From: Uliginosibacterium sp.
GTDB lineage: Bacteria > Pseudomonadota > Gammaproteobacteria > Burkholderiales > Rhodocyclaceae
Assembly: GCA_016718265.1 (NCBI GenBank)
Contig: JADKDZ010000001.1
Location: 539,176-603,175, forward strand
Length of the DNA: 64,000 nt
Direction of reading: 5' to 3'
The notes beneath the pieces were generated by a model that did no database searches, was not told the origin of the DNA, and saw only the letters and a program-made list of their open reading frames with translations. The translations under genes were made by a program, and so were the position numbers. The number at the start of each line of letters is the position of its first letter. The first letter of the stretch is position 1. This document shows positions 35,075 to 44,927 of this stretch, piece by piece.

Positions 35075-36162
35075 GCCTCAAATGCGGCATTGTTGGTCTG
35101 CCCAACGTCGGCAAGTCGACGCTTTTCAACGCCCTGACAAAGTCCGGAATCGCAGCGGAGAATTATCCCTTCTGCACCATTGAGCCGAACGTCGGCATCG
35201 TTGAAGTCCCAGACGCGCGCATGCAGCAGCTTGCCGAGATCGTAAAGCCGCAGCGCATGCAGCCGGCCATTGTCGAGTTCGTCGACATTGCGGGCCTGGT
35301 GGCTGGTGCCTCGAAAGGCGAAGGTCTGGGCAACCAGTTTCTCGCCAACATCCGCGAAACCGACGCCATCGTGAACGTGGTGCGCTGTTTTGATGACGAG
35401 AATGTCGTGCACGTCTCGGGTCGGGTCGATCCGCTCGCGGACATCGAAACCATCTTGACCGAGCTTGCGCTTGCTGACATGACTGCGGTCGAGAAGGCCA
35501 TCCAGCGCGAGAACAAGAAGGCGCGCGCTGGCGATAAGGATGCGCAAAAGCTTGTTGCCCTGCTTGAAGCGCTGCTGCCACACCTCAACGAGGGGCTGCC
35601 TGCACGCACCTTCAAGCTCTCGGACGACGATCTGGTGCAACTCAAGCCGCTTTGCCTGATGACGCTCAAGCCGGCCATGTACGTTGGTAACGTGCTTGAG
35701 GACGGCTTCCAAAACAACCCACACCTGGATCGTCTGCGCGAGCATGCCGCCAAGGAAGGCGCCCCGGTTGTCGCGCTGTGCGCCAAGATCGAGCAGGAGC
35801 TCGCTGACCTCGACGATGAAGACAAGCTGGCCTTCCTCGCCGATTTAGGGCTTTCGGAGCCAGGCCTGAACCGCCTGATTCGAGCGGGTTACGATCTGCT
35901 CGGCCTGCAGACTTACTTTACGGCCGGGGTTAAAGAAGTCCGTGCCTGGACGATTCACAAGGGCGACACCGCGCCACAAGCTGCGGGCGTCATCCACACC
36001 GATTTCGAGAAGGGCTTTATCCGCGCACAAACCATCGCTTTCGATGATTTCATCCAGTACCGCGGCGAGCAGGGCGCTAAAGAAGTGGGGAAGATGCGCT
36101 CGGAAGGCAAGGAATACGTCGTCAAAGATGGCGACGTACTCAACTTCCTCTTCAACGTCTGA
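35071..36162 (+). CDS. ychF: Redox-regulated ATPase YchF
   Basis: Obg-like ATPase that binds the ribosome and is linked to oxidative stress responses. The ATG at 35071 gives 363 residues starting [23 protein letters not shown] (G1), with [38 protein letters not shown] (G3) and the C-terminal TGS-like domain [28 protein letters not shown]. It overlaps pth by four bases and ends 11 bases from the convergent histidine kinase gene. Confidence 0.97.
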   Translation: [363 protein letters not shown]

Positions 36163-36173
36163 TCGGACCCGCT

Positions 36174-38315
36174 TCAACCAGGCAACTGCGGCCTGGTAGC
36201 CTCCAACGGAAGGCGAATCACAAACTCTGCGCCGCCGGATGCGTCATTCCGGGCAAAGATCTCGCCTTTATGCAGTTTGACGATCTCGCGACAAATCGCA
36301 AGGCCAAGTCCTGTTCCGCCAGCACCGGAATGGGTCTTGCTGCTCTGCACGAATTTATCGAATATCGTCTCCAGCTCATCTTCTGGAATGCCGATACCAC
36401 CATCGGCAATCCGGATCTCCATCGCCGGCCGCACGCCGCCACTGAGCCGGCGCATAGACGTCTCAGCGGCATGAATAGCGATGCGCGACCCCTTCGGCGA
36501 GAACTTCACCGCATTTGACAACAAATTCCGGATTAGCTGCCCAATCAAGGTTACGTCCCCCGTCATCGACAGAGTGGGCTGGAGATCAAGATCCACCGCA
36601 ATCTGCTTGTGTTCCATGAGCGCGGCAAACTCCTGCACCGAATCATCTACCACGGGTCGGATATCGAAGTGCTCAGATGCAATCGGCTGGCTGCCATCCT
36701 CCAGCTTGGCCAGGTCAAGCAGGTTGTTCAGCAGACTCAGCAATCTCTCGCCGCTTCGCACGATCCGCTCGAAATACCCATACTCCTTGCTTAGCTGCGC
36801 GTTCCCCTCGGTGCGCGTAAGTCCGAGGCGAGCAAAGCTCAGCACAGCGTGCATCGGCGTTCGCAACTCATGCGACATGTTGGAAAGGAAGACTGTCTTG
36901 CTCGCATTGGCACGATCAGCCGCCTCTTTGGCCGCGGCCCAGCGCGCCTCAGCCAGACGCCATTCGGTTACGTCAAAGATTGCGCACACAATCACGCGCT
37001 CGCCTTCTGCATCAATGCATCGACCTTTGGCAATGACGCGGTAGTGCGTGTCCTGATCTGTCGCAAACCGGTAGGTCGAGGTTTCTTTTAACACTCGTCC
37101 GCCCGCCAATACTTCTGCGTCTTCCTCCAGCATCGTTGCCGCGCTCTCTGCATCCACTGCAAGAGCTGAGGACTGACCAATCAAGACGTCACGTTCCACA
37201 CCCAGAAGTTGCGCACAGGCCTCATTCGCGAGCAGACACTGACTTTGCCCGTTCTTGACATAGACAGGGTAGGGAATCACGTCGATCAGGCGCTGCACGT
37301 AGGCTTGGTAACTTTGATGCCGACCGACCTCCCGGTTCAGCGCTTCCTGCAACTGGCGCTCTGCCAATCGCCACTTCGTGACGTCAAAGTGTGACCCCAC
37401 GATCACCGGATGCCCCTCGGGATCAAAACAAGACCCCTTGGAGACCACCAGACACCGTGCGTCCCGCGCCGCGCCATAGGGACGAAGTACCTCCTTGAAT
37501 ACGTTCTTCCCCGTCAACACATGCCGGTCCTCCTGAACGGACTCAGCCGCGTACTCGGGACTACTGAACAACTCCCACGGAGTCAGACCACAGATATCTT
37601 CGGGCGCCCGCGCATAGACCGCGGCAAAAGCTTCGTTGACCATGAGGTAACGACTCTCCGCATCCCGCACATAGACAGGCTGCGGAATCACATTGATCAG
37701 GTGCTGCACATAGTTCTTGCTGCGCTCAGCCAACTCTGCCAAGCGCCGGGCTGCCTCAACCTGTGCGGTAAGCTCGATAAACACGGACAGAATGACTGGG
37801 TCATTCCCTTCCTCGTACACCAGGTGGCTGCGAAGCAAGATCGTGCGGGTACCTTCACCCGCTTGTGAGTATTCAAAGGTATCGTCCCAATAGGGAGAAT
37901 CTGCGCTATCGGGCGCACGAGGGGTGAAGTGTGCCCGCCATTGGGCGGGGAGGAGCGGCCCGATCACCTGACCGTCATAGCGCCCTTGGGGGAGTCCCAG
38001 CAAACGCTGGCAGGCGAAATTCATGTTGATAATGCGGCCCGCGCGATCAACCAGCGTTAACGGTGAGCCCGAGTACAAGAATGTCGAACCATATAGGCTG
38101 CTCACAGGCGCGATATCGGGCAAGGCCCGCCGACGCACAAAGGCCAGCGGCGCCAACGCCGCTACACTTGCGCACAGTGCGACGAGCCAGGCTTGCGGGA
38201 TGAACGCAGCTGCCAACTGGCCGACAGCAAGCCCACATCCAGCGCAAAGCATCCACACGCGCCTAGCCGCACGTGTGCTCGACAGATTAGCGGGCAATCG
38301 CGAAGGATCCATCAT
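36174..38315 (-). CDS. PAS sensor histidine kinase (intact paralogue)
   Basis: A 713-residue kinase with two membrane segments near residues 20-60, a first PAS around 75-190, two further PAS domains each containing the phrase INVIPQPVYV or IDVIPYPVYV, HisKA with H482 in MSHELRTPMHAVLSFARLG, and a complete ATPase domain (RNLLSNAVKF, DGGIGIPEDE, GGTGLGLAICREIVKLHKGE). Architecture and motifs closely match the frameshifted kinase at 11887-13897, so the two arose by duplication. No response regulator is adjacent, so it is an orphan kinase. It converges tightly with ychF and is divergent from hemE. Confidence 0.9.
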   Translation of the reverse strand: MMDPSRLPANLSSTRAARRVWMLCAGCGLAVGQLAAAFIPQAWLVALCASVAALAPLAFVRRRALPDIAPVSSLYGSTFLYSGSPLTLVDRAGRIINMNFACQRLLGLPQGRYDGQVIGPLLPAQWRAHFTPRAPDSADSPYWDDTFEYSQAGEGTRTILLRSHLVYEEGNDPVILSVFIELTAQVEAARRLAELAERSKNYVQHLINVIPQPVYVRDAESRYLMVNEAFAAVYARAPEDICGLTPWELFSSPEYAAESVQEDRHVLTGKNVFKEVLRPYGAARDARCLVVSKGSCFDPEGHPVIVGSHFDVTKWRLAERQLQEALNREVGRHQSYQAYVQRLIDVIPYPVYVKNGQSQCLLANEACAQLLGVERDVLIGQSSALAVDAESAATMLEEDAEVLAGGRVLKETSTYRFATDQDTHYRVIAKGRCIDAEGERVIVCAIFDVTEWRLAEARWAAAKEAADRANASKTVFLSNMSHELRTPMHAVLSFARLGLTRTEGNAQLSKEYGYFERIVRSGERLLSLLNNLLDLAKLEDGSQPIASEHFDIRPVVDDSVQEFAALMEHKQIAVDLDLQPTLSMTGDVTLIGQLIRNLLSNAVKFSPKGSRIAIHAAETSMRRLSGGVRPAMEIRIADGGIGIPEDELETIFDKFVQSSKTHSGAGGTGLGLAICREIVKLHKGEIFARNDASGGAEFVIRLPLEATRPQLPG

Positions 38316-38471
38316 TGACGCATCCGCATTTCAAAGACGATATTAGCCTCCATCATGCACGAGCTGACGCCATCTGTTCGCACGATGCGCGTGCGACTCA
38401 CTTTTGCGATTCTGATCGCTCATCGCTATGCGGGCTAGAATGTCGCCCCGCGGTATTACTGGACAAGCCCC

Positions 38472-39545
38472 ATGAAACAGCTTGAAAACGACACCTTCCT
38501 CCGCGCTCTGCGGCGCCAACCAACCGACTATACGCCGGTATGGCTGATGCGGCAGGCAGGGCGCTACCTGCCCGAGTACCGTGCGACACGTGCCACAGCG
38601 GGCAGTTTCATGGACTTGTGCCGCAATGCCGCGTTTGCCACCGAAGTCACACTGCAACCGCTGGCGCGTTTTCCGCTGGATGCCGCGATTCTGTTCTCCG
38701 ACATCTTGACGGTTCCCGACGCGATGGGTCTTGGCTTGTCATTTGCCGAAGGGGAAGGGCCACGGTTTGCACGCCCCTTGCGCGACGAACACGCGATCAA
38801 GTCTCTTTACGTGCCGGATATGGCGGCACTTAAGTATGTTTTCGACGCTGTATCCGAAATCCGTCATGCACTAAAGGGCAGTGTCCCGCTGATTGGATTC
38901 TCTGGCAGTCCGTTCACCCTGGCCTGTTACATGGTCGAGGGCGCGGGCTCAGACGATTTTCGCCATATCAAGGCCCTGATGTACAGCCGCCCCGATCTTC
39001 TGCACCACCTTCTCGCAATCAACGCAAGAACTGTTACCACTTACCTGAATACGCAAATTGAAAATGGCGCGCAGGCAGTCATGTTGTTCGACACCTGGGG
39101 GGGCGTGCTGAGCACCGCTGCCTACCGGGAATTCTCGCTTGCCTACATGCGGCAGATCGTCGCTGGCCTCAAACGGGAGCAGGATGGCGAGCACGTGCCG
39201 GTAGTCCTGTTCACTAAAGGCGGGGGGCAATGGCTGGAGGATATGGCTGATACCGGCTGCGACGCGCTGGGGCTGGATTGGACTGTCGACGGCGCCGGCG
39301 CCCGCGCCCGAGTCGGCGATCGTGTTGCCTTGCAAGGCAACCTTGATCCAGGCGTGCTGATGGGGTCAGCTGATCAGGTAGCGGCGGAGACTTGCCGCGT
39401 GCTCGACACTTTCGGCCCCCAGCCTGGCCATGTCTTCAATCTGGGACACGGCATTTCCCAATACGCGCCTTACGATAACGTGAGTGTACTGGTGAGCACG
39501 GTCCATGCGCACAGCCGCAATCAGCGCCGTTTCGCGAAAGGCTAG
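38472..39545 (+). CDS. hemE: Uroporphyrinogen decarboxylase
   Basis: Decarboxylates uroporphyrinogen III to coproporphyrinogen III in haem synthesis. The 357 residues include the hallmark PVWLMRQAGRYLPEYR near the N-terminus, FSDILTVPDAMGLGLSF with the catalytic Asp, GFSGSPFTLACYMVEG and FNLGHGISQYAP. It is divergent from the histidine kinase gene and followed by a 366-base gap before priA. Confidence 0.97.
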   Translation: MKQLENDTFLRALRRQPTDYTPVWLMRQAGRYLPEYRATRATAGSFMDLCRNAAFATEVTLQPLARFPLDAAILFSDILTVPDAMGLGLSFAEGEGPRFARPLRDEHAIKSLYVPDMAALKYVFDAVSEIRHALKGSVPLIGFSGSPFTLACYMVEGAGSDDFRHIKALMYSRPDLLHHLLAINARTVTTYLNTQIENGAQAVMLFDTWGGVLSTAAYREFSLAYMRQIVAGLKREQDGEHVPVVLFTKGGGQWLEDMADTGCDALGLDWTVDGAGARARVGDRVALQGNLDPGVLMGSADQVAAETCRVLDTFGPQPGHVFNLGHGISQYAPYDNVSVLVSTVHAHSRNQRRFAKG

Positions 39546-39911
39546 GCGCGACGGCATCAAACCCTATATTTCTTGCGTGAAGCGACAAACAAGCTTGACT
39601 TATGCACATGAAGTGATGTTATGCGCAATTCTGGCCTAACTGCCGCGGTCTTTTGCTGATTCGTCGTTAAGCTGCTGATTTTTAACATACTCATCGGCAA
39701 GCTCAGCCGCTAGCATGAAACAAGTCGCTCACGCAAGAGGACTCAGCCGCTGGCGCCGTAGCCGACTACCCACATTTTTATCCACAAGCCGTGTGGACAA
39801 ATCAAAACGTAATGGCGAAGCAAGGTGTTGCGTAAGAAAACCGTCAAATCACTTCACCAATCCCACACATGTGGCTGATTAAAAACAATTTTATAGGCGC
39901 ATTAGATTTCC
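39546..39911. promoter_or_regulatory. DnaA-box cluster between hemE and priA
   Basis: This noncoding stretch has three good matches to the DnaA box TTRTNCACA: TTATGCACA (39600-39608), TTATCCACA (39778-39786), and on the minus strand TTGTCCACA (39792-39800), the last two facing each other across five bases. A weaker TTATGCGCA lies near 39620. An AT-rich tract (about 39874-39905) follows. It may regulate priA or be part of a replication origin region; the sequence alone cannot decide. No gene was found in it. Confidence 0.6.
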
Positions 39912-42086
39912 TTGTCCCGCATCGTGCGCATTGCGCTTCCCCTCCCGCGCCCGCAACTCTTTGATTACTTGGCGGCAGACGTGCCAGAGCCTGCCGTCGG
40001 GCATTGTGTGCGCGTGCCGTTCGGACCCGGCGAGAAAACCGGCGTGATCATCGCGCTGGACCCCGCCGATCCGCCCCCACGCCACAAACTCAAACCCGTG
40101 CTGGAGGTGCTGACAGACGTGCCGCCTCTGCCGCCACAGTGGCTGGCGCTGACTGGCTTCGCGGCGCGCTACTACCAGCACCCGCTGGGCGAGGTGATCT
40201 CGGCTGCGCTGCCGCCCGGGATTCGTCGTGCGGCGCGTTTACCACGCGACGAAGATCCTTGGCTGGCCACCACGCCGCTGGGGCGCTCTGCGCTAGGCGG
40301 AACAACCAAGCTGACACGGACCTTGGCGGCGGTGCTGGCGGTTCAGTCTGCCGGCGCGCGGCGGCGCAGCCAGTTGCTCGGGGATCTGGAGGGTGACGCC
40401 AGTGCTGCAATCCGCGAGGCGCGCAACAAGGGATGGCTGGAGACAGTGTGCCGCGCGGGAGAGCGCGAGCCACTTGGCGCCTTGCTGCTGAACCCCGCGC
40501 AAGCCGATGCGGTCGCACAGATGGGCTCAGCGCTTGGGCGTTTCGAAGCCTTTCTGTTATTTGGTGTCACCGGGAGCGGCAAGACCGAGGTCTATCTGCA
40601 CCTGATTGCGCAAGCCCTGGCTGCAGGCAAGCAGGCGCTCATGCTGGTACCGGAAATTGGCCTCACGCCACAGTTGCTTGAGCGTGTGGCAAGCCGTTTC
40701 CCTGGAGCCAACCTGGTCAGCCTGCACAGTGGGTTGGCAGACGGCGCACGCTCTCTCGGCTTCGCGCTGGCACTGCGCGGCGAGGCGGACATCGTGCTCG
40801 GCACCCGCCTCTCGGTATTCGTACCATTGCCACGACTGGGGCTGATCGTAATTGACGAGGAACACGACAGCTCCTTCAAGCAGCAGGACGGCCTGCGCTA
40901 CTCGGCACGCGATCTGGCCGTATGGCGAGCGCGCCACGAAGACTTACCGATCGTGCTGGGCTCAGCCACTCCGGCACTCGAAACCTGGCTCCATGCAGAG
41001 GCGGGGCGCTATACACGCCTGGACTTGCCGCTGCCGGCGGTGGCCGAGAACCCACCGCGCTTGCGTCGTATCGATACGCGGCGAGTCAAACTTGATAACG
41101 GGTTGTCCCCCCTGTTGATCGAAGAAATCTCGGCACGCGTGACGCGTGGCGAGCAGAGCCTGCTGTTTCTCAACCGGCGTGGCTATGCGCCAGTGATAGC
41201 CTGCCCAAGTTGCAATTGGGTAAGCGCCTGTCAGCATTGCTCGGCAAACATGGTCTTTCATGCTGCAGATGGGCGCCTGCGCTGTCATCACTGTGGCGCC
41301 GAGTCGGCCGTACCGCGAACTTGTCCAGATTGTGGCAGCCACGATATCCACGCGTTTGGCCGTGGGACTCAGCGGCTTGAGGAGCGGCTCAAGGAGTACT
41401 TCCCCGCCGCCCGCATCGAGCGCGTCGATCGTGATTCGGTGCGGACTCCGGCGCAATGGGAAGAGGTTCGCAGCCGCATCGGATCTTGCGAGATCGACAT
41501 CCTGGTCGGCACCCAGATGCTCGCCAAAGGCCACGATTTTCCCAATCTCACCCAGGTCGGCATCATCGGCGCAGATGCAGGTCTCTTCTCTGCAGACTAC
41601 CGTGCGCCCGAACGCTTATTTCAGCAACTCATGCAGGTAGCCGGTCGCAGCGGTCGTGGCGATCTGCCGGGAGAGGTGCTGGTCCAGACGGAGTTCCCGG
41701 AGCATCCGCTCTACGAGCATCTGGCACGACGCGACTACGCGGGCTTTGCCGCCCGCGAGCTCGCAGATCGACGCGTGGCAGGCTTCCCACCTTATGGCTT
41801 TCATGCCGTATTACGCGCTGAAGCGCCCGAATTGAGTCAGGCAGTGGCTTTTCTCAACCAAGCTCGCGATGCGGCGCTGGCCTTGCACAGCCCGGTGATG
41901 CTCTATGACGTCGTGCCGATGCGCCTGGTCCGGCGCGCACGACTGGAGCGCGCACAACTGGTGCTAGAGTCGGACACCCGCCCAGGCTTGCAGGGGCTGC
42001 TCAACGCGTTGATGCCGCTGCTCTACACAATGCGATGCCCCAAAGAACTGCGATGGCATCTTGACGTCGATCCGGGTGAGCTTTAA
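39912..42086 (+). CDS. priA: Primosomal protein N' (replication restart helicase PriA)
   Basis: A 3'-5' helicase that reloads the replisome at stalled forks. The TTG at 39912 begins SRIVRIALPLPRPQLFDYL, the standard PriA N-terminus. Walker A is GVTGSGKTE with K224, the DEEH box begins at D315, and two zinc-binding modules are visible (CPSCNWVSACQHC and CHHCGAESAVPRTCPDC). The helicase C-terminal part has LVGTQMLAKGHDFPNLTQVG and QVAGRSGRG. The 724-residue length is normal. DnaA boxes lie immediately upstream and a terminator follows. Confidence 0.97.
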   Translation: MSRIVRIALPLPRPQLFDYLAADVPEPAVGHCVRVPFGPGEKTGVIIALDPADPPPRHKLKPVLEVLTDVPPLPPQWLALTGFAARYYQHPLGEVISAALPPGIRRAARLPRDEDPWLATTPLGRSALGGTTKLTRTLAAVLAVQSAGARRRSQLLGDLEGDASAAIREARNKGWLETVCRAGEREPLGALLLNPAQADAVAQMGSALGRFEAFLLFGVTGSGKTEVYLHLIAQALAAGKQALMLVPEIGLTPQLLERVASRFPGANLVSLHSGLADGARSLGFALALRGEADIVLGTRLSVFVPLPRLGLIVIDEEHDSSFKQQDGLRYSARDLAVWRARHEDLPIVLGSATPALETWLHAEAGRYTRLDLPLPAVAENPPRLRRIDTRRVKLDNGLSPLLIEEISARVTRGEQSLLFLNRRGYAPVIACPSCNWVSACQHCSANMVFHAADGRLRCHHCGAESAVPRTCPDCGSHDIHAFGRGTQRLEERLKEYFPAARIERVDRDSVRTPAQWEEVRSRIGSCEIDILVGTQMLAKGHDFPNLTQVGIIGADAGLFSADYRAPERLFQQLMQVAGRSGRGDLPGEVLVQTEFPEHPLYEHLARRDYAGFAARELADRRVAGFPPYGFHAVLRAEAPELSQAVAFLNQARDAALALHSPVMLYDVVPMRLVRRARLERAQLVLESDTRPGLQGLLNALMPLLYTMRCPKELRWHLDVDPGEL

Positions 42087-42102
42087 CCAAACCGAAGCAA
42101 AA

Positions 42103-42126
42103 AAAAGCGCCCCGCGGGGCGCTTTT
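42103..42126. terminator. Bidirectional terminator between priA and amtB
   Basis: AAAAGCGCCCCGCGGGGCGCTTTT is a perfect palindrome with A/T tracts on both sides, placed between the convergent priA and amtB genes. It can serve both. Confidence 0.92.
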
Positions 42127-42166
42127 GTCAGAGGCCATCAACGTGATGGTCAAATCAACTCGAGGA

Positions 42167-43645
42167 TTAATAGTGGTAGGCCGACTCGCCGTGGCTCGTG
42201 ATATCCAGGCCTTCGCGCTCTTCGTCTTCCGGTACCCGCAGCCCGACAAACATATCCACGAGCTTGTAGGCGATCAAGGAGACGATGCCAGACCAGAGAA
42301 TGGTCACCACAACCGCCGTCCCCTGGTTCATCAACTGGGCGGACATCGAGTACTCGCCGACCTTGTTGGCCACGTAGTCATACACGCCCATCCCACCCAG
42401 TGCCGGATCGGCGAACACGCCGGTCAGCAATGCGCCGAGTATCCCGCCGACGCCGTGCACACCGAACACGTCAAGTGCATCGTCTGCGCCCAAGAGCTTC
42501 TTCAGACCATTCACACCCCAGAGGCAGATCATCCCGGCCAGCAAACCGATGATCAAGGCGCCACCGATGCCCACGAAACCACAGGCTGGCGTAATCGCCA
42601 CCAGACCAGCCACCGCACCCGAAGCTGCGCCTAGCATGGAAGGCTTGCCTTTGATGACCCACTCAGCAAACAACCAGGAGAGCGCTGCGGCTGCCGTCGC
42701 CGTCATGGTGTTACCGAAAGCCAGGGCCGCAAGACCGGTCGCTTCAAGGTTTGAGCCGGCGTTGAAACCGAACCAGCCGATCCACAGCAAAGAAGCACCG
42801 ATCATCGTCATCGTCAGGCTGTGCGGCGCCATGGCCTCGCGACCGTAGCCGATACGCTTGCCCACCATGAACGCGCCCACCAAGCCCGCGATGGCGGCGT
42901 TGATGTGCACCACCGTGCCCCCCGCGAAGTCGATCGCACCCTTCTGGAACAGGAAGCCCGCTGTCGCTGCGGCTTTCTCACCCGCGGCGGCATCGATGTA
43001 GGCATCTGGACCCGCCCAGTACCACACCATGTGTGCCATCGGCAGATAGGCGAAGGTGAACCACAAGCCGATGAAAATCAGCACTGCCGAGAACTTCATG
43101 CGCTCGGCGAACGCGCCGAGAATCAGAGCGGGCGTAATTGCCGCAAAGGTCGCCTGGAAGAACACGTAGATCAATTCAGGGATATAAACGCCTTTGCTGA
43201 AGGTCGCCGCAACCGAATCGATGGTGATCCCCTTTAGCAGCACCTTGTCAAAGCTGCCGATGAACGCCCCTCCCTCCGTAAAGGCCAAGCTGTAGCCGTA
43301 GAGGACCCAGAGAACGACGCACAAGGAAAATACAACGAAACACTGCATCAGGATGGAAAGCATGTTCTTGGAGCGAACCAAGCCGCCGTAGAACAGCGCC
43401 AGACCCGGAATCGTCATCATTGCGACGAGCAGGGTCGATACAATCATCCAGGCGGTGTCGCCCTTGTTGGGCACAGGTGCCGCAGCTGCTGCTGGAGCAG
43501 AAGCATCAGCAGCAGGCGTAGCCACGGCCGCAGCGGGCGCAGAGGCTTCGGCAGCAGCGGCGGTTGCGCTGGCGTCTTCAGCAAACGCTGCGCCGGAAAA
43601 CGCCAGGCTCAATGCCGTTAGCGCAATGGCGAGAAACTTTTTCAT
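42167..43645 (-). CDS. amtB: Ammonium transporter
   Basis: Ammonium channel of the Amt/Rh family in the inner membrane. The ATG at 43645 opens a signal peptide (MKKFLAIALTALSLAFSGAAFA), then an Ala/Pro-rich linker of about 50 residues before the first Amt helix (AWMIVSTLLVAMMTIPGLALFYGGLVR). Amt features include GGTVVHINAAIAGLVGA with the pore His and GVHGVGGILGALLTG with the second pore His. It has 492 residues before processing. It is the last gene of porin-glnK-amtB, 19 bases after glnK, whose product would plug it under nitrogen excess. Confidence 0.95.
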   Translation of the reverse strand: MKKFLAIALTALSLAFSGAAFAEDASATAAAAEASAPAAAVATPAADASAPAAAAAPVPNKGDTAWMIVSTLLVAMMTIPGLALFYGGLVRSKNMLSILMQCFVVFSLCVVLWVLYGYSLAFTEGGAFIGSFDKVLLKGITIDSVAATFSKGVYIPELIYVFFQATFAAITPALILGAFAERMKFSAVLIFIGLWFTFAYLPMAHMVWYWAGPDAYIDAAAGEKAAATAGFLFQKGAIDFAGGTVVHINAAIAGLVGAFMVGKRIGYGREAMAPHSLTMTMIGASLLWIGWFGFNAGSNLEATGLAALAFGNTMTATAAAALSWLFAEWVIKGKPSMLGAASGAVAGLVAITPACGFVGIGGALIIGLLAGMICLWGVNGLKKLLGADDALDVFGVHGVGGILGALLTGVFADPALGGMGVYDYVANKVGEYSMSAQLMNQGTAVVVTILWSGIVSLIAYKLVDMFVGLRVPEDEEREGLDITSHGESAYHY

Positions 43646-43664
43646 TTTCAAGGCTCCCGATGGA

Positions 43665-44003
43665 TCAGAGGGCTTCAGAACCGGTTTCACCGGTACGAAT
43701 GCGGATGGCTTGCAACAGGTCAAAGACGAAGATCTTGCCGTCGCCGATCTTGCCGGTGTTGGCGGACTTCTCGATCGCTTCAATCACCTGGTCGACCAGG
43801 TTGTCATCAATCGCGACTTCCACTTTGACCTTGGGTAGAAAGTCGACGACGTACTCGGCACCACGATAAAGCTCGGTATGGCCTTTCTGGCGCCCAAATC
43901 CCTTCACTTCGGTGACGGTCACGCCCTGCACGCCGATGGCGGAGAGCGCTTCGCGCACTTCGTCCAGCTTGAAGGGCTTGATGATTGCAGTTACAAATTT
44001 CAT
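43665..44003 (-). CDS. glnK: P-II nitrogen regulatory protein GlnK
   Basis: Trimeric signal protein that senses 2-oxoglutarate and ATP/ADP and controls AmtB. The 112 residues start MKFVTAIIKPFKLDEVREAL; the T-loop carries the uridylylation site Y51 in GAEYVVDFLPK, and the C-terminal signature GKIGDGKIFV is present. A good AGGAG-type site precedes the ATG. Its linkage to amtB marks it as GlnK rather than GlnB. Confidence 0.96.
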   Translation of the reverse strand: MKFVTAIIKPFKLDEVREALSAIGVQGVTVTEVKGFGRQKGHTELYRGAEYVVDFLPKVKVEVAIDDNLVDQVIEAIEKSANTGKIGDGKIFVFDLLQAIRIRTGETGSEAL

Positions 44004-44050
44004 GAAAGTCTCCTGTTCAGATGAAGGCCCTTGCGGGCCATCTTGCGGTG

Positions 44051-44884
44051 TCAGAACGTTTTGCTGACCGACAGTACCAGCGTGTTCTCACCGATTTTTT
44101 TGCAGCTATTTGCGTCCGAAACTTCGCACGCGTACCAGAAACCCTTCTTCGCATTGGTGCCGATCACCGCCGCGCCCAGCGCCCAGCCGGAGAGGTCGTA
44201 GGTCACGCCCAGTTTCCAGTCGGTGTATGCCAGCTTGCTGTAGTTCTTGACGGTCTGATGGCCCACATGGGTATTCAGCGTCAGCTTTTCCGCAATCGGA
44301 AAGTTAGCGGAGAGATCGAAGTAGCCTGAACCCTTGGAATTCCCCGGCTCAGCAGTGAAACAGTTGTCTGCATTCCCGCCCACCACGGCGTATTCGCATG
44401 CGCCGCCGTAGGTTTCGTTCTTCGTACCGAAGAAGTTGGTCAGCGTGTGCGAGTACTTGGCAGTGATCCACTTGTAGGTCAGCGCGCCATAAACCTCGAA
44501 GTTGTTGTACTTGGTCTTGGCCGCGTTCGGGTAATGTGCGCCCGGATAGTAGTAATACAGACCGCCGACGTCGTAGCTCAGATCCTCTACGATCGTGCCG
44601 CGATAGCCGCCATACATATCCCATTCAAGCGAGGCGCCATTCATGTACTGGTTGCCGCTGATGCTCGACAGCCAGGTACCGGCATAGACGCCGATGGGCG
44701 ACACGTAATCGATCCCGCCCTGGACAGCGGGCAGCTTGTAGCTTTGCGAGAGGCCGCGGAAACGGTAATCGGAGACGACGCTGAAGTTGCCGGTGACCGG
44801 GCTGGGCGCGGCGGCTTCTTCGGCCAACGCTGGCAGGGTGATCAGGGCGGCAAGTGTCGAGGCAGCAATCAGGGAAAGGCGCAT
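44051..44884 (-). CDS. TorF-family putative porin
   Basis: A 277-residue outer membrane beta-barrel protein of the TIGR02001/TorF family. The ATG at 44884 follows CAGGAG, and the signal peptide ends PALA-EEAAAP. The mature part has YRFRGLSQSYKLPAVQGGIDYVS, typical of the family, alternating aromatic strands, and a terminal SVSKTF ending in Phe as barrel proteins do. Position ahead of glnK and amtB, behind a sigma54 promoter, suggests a role in uptake of ammonium or another nitrogen source. A small hairpin (44021-44041) lies between it and glnK and may lower downstream expression. Confidence 0.85.
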   Translation of the reverse strand: MRLSLIAASTLAALITLPALAEEAAAPSPVTGNFSVVSDYRFRGLSQSYKLPAVQGGIDYVSPIGVYAGTWLSSISGNQYMNGASLEWDMYGGYRGTIVEDLSYDVGGLYYYYPGAHYPNAAKTKYNNFEVYGALTYKWITAKYSHTLTNFFGTKNETYGGACEYAVVGGNADNCFTAEPGNSKGSGYFDLSANFPIAEKLTLNTHVGHQTVKNYSKLAYTDWKLGVTYDLSGWALGAAVIGTNAKKGFWYACEVSDANSCKKIGENTLVLSVSKTF

Positions 44885-44927
44885 GGTGGAAACTCCTGTT
44901 GAAACAAGTCGAGGTGAAAGGCCAATA

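Noticed and set aside
44021..44041. Hairpin between the porin gene and glnK as a terminator
   Set aside because: Stem of five to six pairs with no T-tract on the minus strand; at most an attenuating hairpin.
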